DNA of 5,216 nucleotides from Bacteroidota bacterium (GTDB lineage: Bacteria > Bacteroidota > Bacteroidia > Bacteroidales > UBA932), in contig JAGDMC010000119.1 of NCBI GenBank assembly GCA_017860395.1, forward strand, positions 1 through 5,216, written 5' to 3'. Position numbers and translations under genes: made by a program. How positions within the stretch are numbered: position 1 is the first letter of the stretch; each line of letters opens with the position of its first letter. The notes below the pieces were generated by a model. The model had not been told where the DNA came from and did no database searches. It saw only the letters and a list, made by a program, of their open reading frames with translations. Shown piece by piece: positions 1-5,085 of this stretch.

Positions 1-842
1 AAGAGAATATTATTGAATATCATACTCCAAAATCCGGCTGGTGGAGTTACTTTATTGCACTTGGTGCACTGATTATATTTTCTGTTAGTTACCCTCATAC
101 ATCCATTAAAATTGGAAACTCGGTAACAGATATACCATTCTTTATCCCTTTCCTCACCTTGCTTTTCGCAATTTTCGGATACCTCTCATTGCGCAAATCA
201 GTTCACTTTTTTGTATTGAATCTTCTGTTCTTTACAATAATATTCCTTATTGCCGGAGTAATGGGTTACGGCTGGTACATCGGGGAAATTTCTGCCCTTT
301 TCCTTGCGCTTGGTATTTTAAGCGGGATTGCAGCAAACTATACTGCAAATGAAATTGTGGGAAAACTTGTCGAAGGGGCAAAAGATATTCTCTCTGCCGC
401 ACTTGTTGTGGGACTCGCTGCAGGAATAATTGTTATTCTGGAAGAGGGTAAGGTCATTAATACCTTACTTTACGAAATGTCACTTGCGATGAATGAAGCC
501 GGACGGGTAAGTTCGCTTGGAGCAATGTATATGATTCAGACTTTTATAAATCTTGTAATCCCGTCCGCCAGTGCCAAGGCTGCAATCACAATGCCAATAA
601 TGGCACCGTTTTCCGACCTGATAGGGGTGTCTCGGCAGTCAACAGTAATGGCATTCCAGTTTGGCGACGGATTCACAAACATGATTACTCCAACATCCGG
701 GGTTCTCATCGCTGTATTGTCAATCGCACGCATCCCTTACGCAAAATGGTTCAAGTGGGTGCTGCCTTTTATACTCCTGCTCATTGTCGTTGGCTTCCTG
801 TTGCTTTTGCCAACCATTTTCATGCAGCTGAACGGGTTCTGA
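1..842 (+). CDS. yfcC: YfcC-family membrane transporter, C-terminal part (5' end outside window)
   Basis: The reading frame is open from the first complete codon at position 3 to the TGA at 840-842, leaving 279 residues. Family members are usually about 450-500 residues, so roughly the N-terminal 40% lies outside the window; the TTG at 159 is internal and should not be taken as a start. The visible part is strongly hydrophobic, with several membrane segments. It ends in the family's most recognisable stretch: IPSASAKAAITMPIMAPFSD, then FQFGDGFTNMITPTSG, then IPYAKWFKWVLP, and a last hydrophobic helix. An upstream TANEIVGKLVEGAKD segment also fits. These match YfcC proteins in the C4-dicarboxylate/basic amino acid carrier superfamily (Pfam DcuC-like, ArcD-related), which are inner-membrane secondary transporters. 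The substrate cannot be read from sequence; amino acids or dicarboxylates are inferences from relatives. It converges on the S41 peptidase gene with one base between stop codons, and no terminator hairpin is visible after it. Confidence 0.93.
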   Translation, partial: ENIIEYHTPKSGWWSYFIALGALIIFSVSYPHTSIKIGNSVTDIPFFIPFLTLLFAIFGYLSLRKSVHFFVLNLLFFTIIFLIAGVMGYGWYIGEISALFLALGILSGIAANYTANEIVGKLVEGAKDILSAALVVGLAAGIIVILEEGKVINTLLYEMSLAMNEAGRVSSLGAMYMIQTFINLVIPSASAKAAITMPIMAPFSDLIGVSRQSTVMAFQFGDGFTNMITPTSGVLIAVLSIARIPYAKWFKWVLPFILLLIVVGFLLLLPTIFMQLNGF

Positions 843-843
843 T

Positions 844-2214
844 TTATTTCGGCAATCTGCTAACATACTTCCCATAGTTTGGAGAGTCTTCGTCAACAGC
901 CACTTTTCCGCGGAAATAAGCAGACGGTGCTGCTGCCGGTTTAGCTGGAAGTGCAGGAAACGAGCCTGTGGAAATGTAAGTGAGACAGGATTTTACCCAA
1001 TCTTCATTAGCTCCAAAATCGTGATACAAATCGTCCGGTCTTGACTGGTCCGGGGCTATTCCATCTACATAGTGACCTTCTCCAAGGCTGTTTACACTAA
1101 AGAAACAAATTGGGAGGAAAACATAGTCCGGGCTGGTGTAATTTTCTGCAGGATATGGAAGTACATACATCCCGTTAGGTTTGCCATAAGTAGTTGACCC
1201 TACCTGAACGACACTCATCAGCGGTTTGAATCCATTGATGATAACCTCACTGGCAGATGCTGTGCCTTTGGAGCCAAGGATGAAAAGTTTGTCCAGATTA
1301 AGAGAGCCGGCAAGGCGTTTTACCCGGGTTATCGTACTCTCCTCGCTATCGTACTTTGAATATTTGTCATTGTGTTCCCTGCGGGCCACAATTTTTCCTT
1401 CTGCTGTAGATGGTGCGATGTAGTTGGAAAGCAGTGCGGTCGCTTCTCCGTCTCCACCGCCGTTGTACCTGAGATCCAGAATAAGTTCTTTAATACCGGC
1501 AGTCTTGAATGTTGCCATTGCCTGCTCAATATCGCTCAGCATAGTTGCATTGAAGGTGTAATAGTTAAAGTATCCGACAGGACGCGGGAGCCCGGGAAAT
1601 TCTGCAGAGGTAATTACTTCTGCTTTCAGAAATGAGCGGGTAGAGATAACTCTTGAGCTGGCAGTAAAGGTTTTTGAAACACCGGCCAGGTCTTTAAAGG
1701 TAAATGAATTTGTTGTTTTTGCCATTTCTGTATCAAAAGTATTCAACCGAACAAGATCCATAACAGGAGTTCCATTGAGATGAGTCAATTCCCATCCGCG
1801 TTTAACGCCATTTTCAGATAAAGGGGTATTTGGAAAAACATATCTCACGCGAATTCCGTAATCGTTGTAATAATCGATTGCCTGAGCGTATGAAGCCCCG
1901 TAGCTTGTAGATGTACCGGCTTTGTTGTCAAGATAGTCTGCGCCCGTCATCATCCATGACCATCTGTCCTGGCTCACAAGATGCGCATCGAAATAATCGA
2001 AAATTGTTACATAATTAGTTGCATTTATAGTCGCAGGAACATCTTTATACCAATAGTAAACGTCATGCATCATTTCGCTGACATAGTTGTACTGCTTTTG
2101 CTTTTCCGTAACAACGGTTATTACTTCTTCAGGAGTACATGACGAAAATACCGAAGGAGACAGAATAGCAATAGTTAAAAACAGCAATAATTTTCTTTTC
2201 ATATAATATTTCAT
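844..2214 (-). CDS. S41-family (C-terminal processing/tail-specific) peptidase, lipoprotein
   Basis: This 456-residue protein starts with a lysine-rich, hydrophobic lipoprotein signal ending at VFSSC, which makes Cys26 the lipidated residue. The acidic pair at Glu29-Glu30 resembles the surface-export signal described for Bacteroidota lipoproteins, so an outer-surface location is possible. Residues about 40-80 (MMHDVYYWYKDVP) fit the S41 N-terminal helical domain. Residues about 105-165 (VFPNTPLSENGVKRG, then HLNGTPV) form a divergent PDZ domain. Residues about 210-390 form the protease core, with ELILDLRYNGGGDGE at 243-257. The Ser-Lys dyad is Ser320 in GTASASE and Lys345 in TTYGK; the 25-residue spacing equals that of E. 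coli Prc (430/455), so the enzyme should be active. It probably degrades peptides or unstructured protein tails in the envelope. Met1 (2214) and Met5 (2202) are both possible starts; Met5 gives the cleaner signal peptide MKRKLLLFL and a longer leader. The gene is monocistronic, divergent from tpx and convergent with yfcC. Confidence 0.93.
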   Translation of the reverse strand: MKYYMKRKLLLFLTIAILSPSVFSSCTPEEVITVVTEKQKQYNYVSEMMHDVYYWYKDVPATINATNYVTIFDYFDAHLVSQDRWSWMMTGADYLDNKAGTSTSYGASYAQAIDYYNDYGIRVRYVFPNTPLSENGVKRGWELTHLNGTPVMDLVRLNTFDTEMAKTTNSFTFKDLAGVSKTFTASSRVISTRSFLKAEVITSAEFPGLPRPVGYFNYYTFNATMLSDIEQAMATFKTAGIKELILDLRYNGGGDGEATALLSNYIAPSTAEGKIVARREHNDKYSKYDSEESTITRVKRLAGSLNLDKLFILGSKGTASASEVIINGFKPLMSVVQVGSTTYGKPNGMYVLPYPAENYTSPDYVFLPICFFSVNSLGEGHYVDGIAPDQSRPDDLYHDFGANEDWVKSCLTYISTGSFPALPAKPAAAPSAYFRGKVAVDEDSPNYGKYVSRLPK

Positions 2215-2234
2215 TTTTTCTATCTTTTAGTATA

Positions 2235-2242
2235 CAAATCTA
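2235..2242 (-). promoter_or_regulatory. Bacteroidota -7 promoter element for the S41 peptidase gene
   Basis: The minus strand reads TAGATTTG here, a perfect match to the Bacteroidota sigma-ABfr -7 consensus TAnnTTTG. Initiation a few bases downstream would fall near 2228. That leaves about 14 bases before the ATG at 2214, or about 26 before the in-frame ATG at 2202. No TTTG is visible at the -33 position, so the upstream half is weak. A short dyad, CTAAA-CAT-TTTAG (2240-2252), overlaps the element and could bind a regulator, but it is too short to call an operator. Confidence 0.6.
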
Positions 2243-2258
2243 AACATTTTAGGACCAA

Positions 2259-2290
2259 TTTTGTTAGAGAATAAATGAATTTTAAATATA
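2259..2290 (+). promoter_or_regulatory. Weak candidate promoter for tpx
   Basis: A TTTTG at 2259-2263 could serve as a -33 element. Nineteen bases downstream lies TAAATATA (2283-2290), which keeps the TA of TAnnTTTG but only part of the TTTG half. Initiation near 2296 would give a leader of about 34 bases before the ATG at 2330. The spacing is right for a Bacteroidota promoter but the -7 match is poor, and the whole spacer is AT-rich enough to give such matches by chance. I see no recognisable OxyR-type site. Confidence 0.28.
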
Positions 2291-2329
2291 ATAATCAGCA
2301 ATAAAATAAAATCTAAAATAATATCAATA

Positions 2330-2860
2330 ATGAAAGACCTTAGATTAATAGAAACAAAGGGCATTTTTGCCGCAAAAGGAAACGGACTTACACTTCTTGG
2401 CAATCAGGTAAAAGTTGGAGATACTGCTCCGGAAATCGTTGCTTCGGACAACACCCTCGCGGATGTAAAATTATCGGACTTTAAAGGTAAGGTGGTAGTA
2501 TTAAGCGTATTCCCATCAATTGACACACCTGTATGTGCTACGCAGACAAGGACTTTTAACAAAAAGGCAACTGAACTTTCAAAAGATGTTGTAATTCTTA
2601 CATTGTCTAAGGATCTGCCTTTTGCTTTGGGCCGTTTTTGTGCTGCCGAAGGTATCAGCAACATCCACACTCTGTCGGATTTTAAATTCTCAAATTTTGG
2701 TCTTGAGTATGGCTTCTTAATAAAGGAGAATCAACTGCTTGCCAGAGGTGTTGTGGTTATCGACAAAAAGGGAGTGATTAAGTATAAAGAGATAACCAAA
2801 GATATTGTTGACGAACCAAACTATGACAAGGCAATTGCCGCGATAAAAGAGGTTCTGTAG
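2330..2860 (+). CDS. tpx: Thiol peroxidase (Tpx, atypical 2-Cys peroxiredoxin)
   Basis: The enzyme reduces hydrogen peroxide and alkyl hydroperoxides, and the oxidised form is normally recycled by thioredoxin. The 176-residue protein aligns along its length with E. coli Tpx as I know it. The peroxidatic cysteine is Cys69 in FPSIDTPVCATQTR, with the conserved Thr66 three residues before it. The resolving cysteine is Cys104 in DLPFALGRFCAAEG, and the conserved active-site arginine is probably Arg139 in LLARGVVVID. The Cys-Cys spacing is 35 residues, one more than the 34 in E. coli. The family is usually 164-168 residues; the difference is mostly an N-terminal lead of about 8-12 residues (MKDLRLIETKGIF) before the usual GNxVxVGDxAP segment. 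No later ATG, GTG or TTG lies in frame in that stretch, so the start at 2330 stands. No signal peptide is seen, so it should be cytoplasmic. It is a single-gene unit with its own terminator. Confidence 0.97.
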   Translation: MKDLRLIETKGIFAAKGNGLTLLGNQVKVGDTAPEIVASDNTLADVKLSDFKGKVVVLSVFPSIDTPVCATQTRTFNKKATELSKDVVILTLSKDLPFALGRFCAAEGISNIHTLSDFKFSNFGLEYGFLIKENQLLARGVVVIDKKGVIKYKEITKDIVDEPNYDKAIAAIKEVL

Positions 2861-2865
2861 GGGGG

Positions 2866-2896
2866 AATGCATCTCTTCTTCGAAGGGGTGCATTTT
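2866..2896 (+). terminator. Rho-independent terminator of tpx
   Basis: Beginning five bases after the tpx stop codon, AATGCATCTCTT (2866-2877) pairs with AAGGGGTGCATT (2883-2894) across the loop CTTCG. This is a 12-bp stem in plus-strand RNA, including two G-U pairs, followed by TTTT and a T-rich stretch. On the minus strand the same stem has mismatches and no T-tract, so it acts in the tpx direction. Confidence 0.85.
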
Positions 2897-2912
2897 AGTT
2901 ATTTATGTGTGT

Positions 2913-2941
2913 GAAGGTGTTCGGAAACGGGCACCTTCTTT
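2913..2941 (+). terminator. Second hairpin between tpx and ybaN, possible backup terminator
   Basis: GAAGGTGTTC (2913-2922) pairs with GGGCACCTTC (2929-2938) around a GGAAAC loop, and only TTT follows. In plus-strand RNA the stem is 10 bp with two G-U pairs. On the minus strand only the outer 7 bp pair, and no T-run follows the hairpin. It lies four bases beyond the ybaN stop codon, so it may be a weak bidirectional terminator or an RNA 3'-end stabiliser for either gene. Confidence 0.45.
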
Positions 2942-2942
2942 G

Positions 2943-3314
2943 CTATATGCTTCCGTGCTTTGTCTTTTTAATGAGGAGGTGGATTGTCACACCTATGCCT
3001 ATTGCGACTAAAATAAGTCGGATAAGCAATTTTTCGGTGGCAAAAATAATTGTTGCACCAAGAGTGAACCACAAAAGAGTTATGGTTCTTATTTTCAGAC
3101 GCAGAGGAATTCCCTCTTTAGATAAATATGAGCGGATATATGGGCCTAAGTGTTTGTTGTTGAGGAGCCATCTTAACCGTTTATATGAAGAATTCATGTA
3201 GAAATAGGCTGCCATGAGCAGAAACGGTGTTGTGGGGAGCAGAGGCAGAAAAATTCCGATTACGCCAAATCCAATGAAAATAGAGGCGAGGGCTATGTAA
3301 ATATGTTTTTTCAA
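2943..3314 (-). CDS. ybaN: YbaN/DUF454-family small inner-membrane protein
   Basis: This 123-residue protein belongs to the DUF454/YbaN family, whose biochemical role is not established. The hallmark is the first hydrophobic hairpin, GIFLPLLPTTPFLLMAAYFY (residues about 21-40), followed by SSYKRLRWLLNNKHLGPYI. Both are characteristic of the family, and the length is typical. Two further hydrophobic stretches (about 75-92 and 97-114) complete a small integral membrane protein with a basic C-terminal tail. The start is a TTG at 3314: no in-frame ATG lies between it and the upstream in-frame TAA, and the reading from TTG gives a normal family N-terminus (KKHIYIALASIFIGFGVIG). AAGG directly abuts the TTG, too close to act as a standard ribosome binding site. 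A perfect -7 element lies 33 bases upstream. The gene is convergent with tpx and divergent from the AGCS symporter gene; neither neighbour hints at function. Confidence 0.9.
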   Translation of the reverse strand: MKKHIYIALASIFIGFGVIGIFLPLLPTTPFLLMAAYFYMNSSYKRLRWLLNNKHLGPYIRSYLSKEGIPLRLKIRTITLLWFTLGATIIFATEKLLIRLILVAIGIGVTIHLLIKKTKHGSI

Positions 3315-3338
3315 CCTTACAACTTTAGCGGAAATTTT

Positions 3339-3346
3339 TAACTTTG
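3339..3346 (+). promoter_or_regulatory. Bacteroidota -7 promoter element for the AGCS symporter gene
   Basis: TAACTTTG is a perfect match to TAnnTTTG. Initiation a few bases downstream, near 3352, would give an AT-rich leader of about 55 bases before the ATG at 3408. There is no clear -33 TTTG about 19-21 bases upstream. It abuts the oppositely oriented -7 element at 3347-3354. Confidence 0.6.
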
Positions 3347-3354
3347 CAAAGATA
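3347..3354 (-). promoter_or_regulatory. Bacteroidota -7 promoter element for ybaN
   Basis: The minus strand reads TATCTTTG, a perfect match to TAnnTTTG. Initiation near 3340 would give a leader of about 26 bases before the TTG start at 3314, which supports that start. The -33 region holds only a T-run. The element directly abuts the plus-strand -7 element, so the predicted start sites of the two genes lie inside or beside each other's -7 sequence. Confidence 0.6.
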
Positions 3355-3407
3355 CCTACTTAAATAAGACTAAAAAAATCTAAATTTTTCTTAACCCGGA
3401 TTAACTC

Positions 3408-4799
3408 ATGGAAAACTTCACAGCCATTGTCAATCAGGTGAGCTCGTTTCTTTGGGGGTGGCCAATGATAGCCCTCCTGTTGGGAACACACCTGTATCTC
3501 ACGATTATTCTAAAATTTCCTCAGAGAAAACTTTTTACTGCAATTAAACTTTCCGTTACAAAAGACAAGGAGGGAAGCGGAGACGTAAGTCAGTTTGGCG
3601 CTTTAGCAACTGCTTTGGCTGCAACAATAGGCACCGGAAACATTGTCGGAGTTGCAACTGCTGTTTCTCTTGGCGGTCCGGGTGCTGTGTTCTGGTGCTG
3701 GATTACCGGCGTGCTTGGTATTGCTACAAAATATTCTGAAGGATTGCTCGCAATCAAGTACAGGGTAAAAACTTCAGATGGGACAATGCTGGGAGGGCCA
3801 ATGTATGCATTAGAGAGAGGTCTTAAAATGAAATGGCTGGCTATTGTTTTTTGTATTTTCACAGCAGTTGCTGCCTTTGGAATTGGGAACACAGTCCAGG
3901 CCAACTCAATTGCACTTATTGTAAGCGAAACTTACTCGATACCTACTTATATTACCGGAATGTTTCTCAGTATTGCTACCGCTCTTGTAATTCTTTTTGG
4001 TGTTAAAGGAATTGCCAAGGTTTGTGAGACTCTCGTACCTTTTATGGCATTCTTTTATATTATGGGCTGTCTGTTCATCCTTTATATAAATGCTCCGTTC
4101 CTGAAAGAGACGTTCGCGCTAATAATTGATTCTGCATTCAACGCAAAAGCTGCCGGAGCCGGGTTCCTCGGAACGACGGTTATGATGGCTGCCCGATACG
4201 GTATTGCCCGCGGTCTGTTTTCAAATGAATCCGGCCTGGGTTCTGCCCCGATTGTTGCCGCAGCTGCCCAAACCCGCAATCCTGTTCGTCAGGCGTTGGT
4301 TTCATCTACCGGTACTTTCTGGGACACAGTTATCGTTTGCGCTTTAACAGGACTCGTTCTGGTAAGCACAATCCTTGCCTATCCCGATATTGACCACACA
4401 CAGGGAGCAGCTTTGACTAAAGCTGCCTTTTCCAAGGTACCTTTCGGTTCAATAATTCTGACAATAGGTATTATAACATTTGCATTTTCAACCATTCTCG
4501 GCTGGAGTTACTACGGAGAGAGAGCCGTTGAATATCTGGGCGGAAAGAGATATGTCTTTTCTTACAGGATTGCATGGATTATTGCAGTTTTCCTAGGTTC
4601 TGTAGTGAACCTTGGTTTAATCTGGAGCATTGCAGACAGTATGAATGCACTAATGGCTATACCTAACCTTGTTGCATTATTGCTTCTCTCCAGAGTACTC
4701 ATTAAGGAGTCAAATAAGTATCTTCGCCCTGGTCACCTGAACGATATCGATACCGACGAAATACCTTGCCTTGCCGCCCCTGTAAAAAGGAAGAAATAA
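3408..4799 (+). CDS. AGCS-family sodium:alanine/glycine symporter
   Basis: This integral inner-membrane protein of 463 residues imports small neutral amino acids (alanine, glycine, sometimes glutamine or serine) coupled to sodium. AGCS proteins have the LeuT-type fold and about 11 membrane helices, and the length is normal. Hallmarks in order are GALATALAATIGTGNIVGVA at about 64-83, which is the unwound first core helix carrying substrate and sodium contacts; the family signature GGPGAVFWCW (89-98); KYSEGLLAIKYR (108-119); GGPMYALERGL (129-139); GIGNTVQANS (158-167); and ARYGIARGLFSNESGLGSAP (262-281). GWSYYGERAVEYLGG (365-379) is also typical. The last 30 residues are hydrophilic and end in KRKK. 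The exact substrate cannot be set from sequence. The ATG at 3408 begins MENFTAIVNQ, the usual short lead before helix 1; no Shine-Dalgarno sequence is present. The gene has its own promoter and a strong terminator, so it is probably monocistronic. Confidence 0.96.
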   Translation: MENFTAIVNQVSSFLWGWPMIALLLGTHLYLTIILKFPQRKLFTAIKLSVTKDKEGSGDVSQFGALATALAATIGTGNIVGVATAVSLGGPGAVFWCWITGVLGIATKYSEGLLAIKYRVKTSDGTMLGGPMYALERGLKMKWLAIVFCIFTAVAAFGIGNTVQANSIALIVSETYSIPTYITGMFLSIATALVILFGVKGIAKVCETLVPFMAFFYIMGCLFILYINAPFLKETFALIIDSAFNAKAAGAGFLGTTVMMAARYGIARGLFSNESGLGSAPIVAAAAQTRNPVRQALVSSTGTFWDTVIVCALTGLVLVSTILAYPDIDHTQGAALTKAAFSKVPFGSIILTIGIITFAFSTILGWSYYGERAVEYLGGKRYVFSYRIAWIIAVFLGSVVNLGLIWSIADSMNALMAIPNLVALLLLSRVLIKESNKYLRPGHLNDIDTDEIPCLAAPVKRKK

Positions 4800-4874
4800 G
4801 CTCTACGCCTTCGTCGGACACTTTCAACCCCTGGGGTAGCTCCTTTTTCCACGGTAAAATATTTCAAGACACTT

Positions 4875-4902
4875 AAAGGATGCAGAAATGCATCCTTTTT
4901 TT
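4875..4902 (+). terminator. Rho-independent terminator of the AGCS symporter gene
   Basis: AAAGGATGCA (4875-4884) and TGCATCCTTT (4889-4898) form a perfect 10-bp stem closed by a GAAA tetraloop. A run of seven T residues (4896-4902) begins within the stem end. It sits 75 bases after the stop codon. Confidence 0.93.
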
Positions 4903-4910
4903 AATCAGAT

Positions 4911-5022
4911 ATATTGAATGATGTTCATAATCGCATTGGACATACTCAGCCGGAGGGAACGAAGCATAGCAAAGTGACTGAGGATGGACTTGTACAATGC
5001 GATTATGAATATTATGCATTGT
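4911..5022. repeat. Long imperfect palindrome with 15-bp perfect inverted repeats, MITE/REP-like element
   Basis: TTCATAATCGCATTG (4924-4938) is repeated exactly in inverted orientation as CAATGCGATTATGAA (4995-5009). Outside these arms the match continues imperfectly to about 4911 and 5022; the differences at 4923/5010 and 4920/5013 are G opposite T, so they would still pair in plus-strand RNA. Inside, CATACTCAG (4941-4949) faces CTGAGGATG (4978-4986) with one mismatch, making a second stem. The apex (4950-4977, CCGGAGGGAACGAAGCATAG and following) is purine-rich. No protein is encoded. It lies between the terminators of two convergent genes, a typical harbour for non-autonomous mobile repeats or REP-like elements mobilised by tyrosine transposases. 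No clear target-site duplication is visible. The structure is seen directly; the mobile origin is inferred. Confidence 0.7.
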
Positions 5023-5031
5023 TTATCTCAT

Positions 5032-5059
5032 AAAAAAAGGCCAACCTTTCGGTCAGCCT
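5032..5059 (-). terminator. Rho-independent terminator of the right-edge minus-strand gene
   Basis: On the minus strand AGGCTGACC pairs with GGTTGGCCT around a GAAA tetraloop, giving a 9-bp stem with two G-U pairs. A run of seven T residues follows (the A-run at 5032-5038 on the plus strand). It ends the gene whose stop codon is at 5086-5088, 26 bases upstream on that strand. Confidence 0.87.
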
Positions 5060-5085
5060 CATAGATATAAGATATTTTACCGGGG

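Noticed and set aside
536..733. Minus-strand open frame of 65 codons inside yfcC
   Set aside because: It lies wholly antisense to the conserved YfcC C-terminal region, has no promoter and no protein-like pattern; it is a shadow frame.
1226..1635. Overlapping plus-strand frames (1226-1423, 1372-1635) and a minus-strand frame (1329-1529) inside the S41 peptidase gene
   Set aside because: They overlap the conserved protease core in other frames and have compositions unlike natural proteins (cysteine-rich or arginine-rich).
2240..2252. Short dyad CTAAA-CAT-TTTAG in the peptidase-tpx spacer as an operator
   Set aside because: Five-base arms made mostly of A and T are expected by chance in this AT-rich spacer, and no known regulator site is matched.
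2404..2670. Minus-strand 88-codon frame antisense to tpx
   Set aside because: It covers the highly conserved catalytic part of Tpx, whose constraint explains the open antisense frame.
2905..3201. Plus-strand 98-codon frame antisense to ybaN
   Set aside because: It begins inside the intergenic hairpin region and runs opposite the conserved DUF454 core; no family resemblance and no start signal.
3590..4279. Minus-strand frames (3590-3904, 4082-4279) inside the AGCS symporter gene
   Set aside because: They are antisense to conserved AGCS motifs and rich in Ala, Pro and Ile as expected from complementing membrane-protein codons.
2866..4902. Shared TGCAT cores in the tpx and symporter terminators as copies of one repeat
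   Set aside because: Only five or six bases are shared; loops, stem lengths and flanks differ, so this is coincidence of GC-rich stem composition.
4911..5022. CRISPR array, tRNA or riboswitch explanation for the palindromic region
   Set aside because: There is only one inverted pair and no direct repeats with spacers, no cloverleaf or CCA-like end, and no downstream start codon in either direction for a riboswitch to control.
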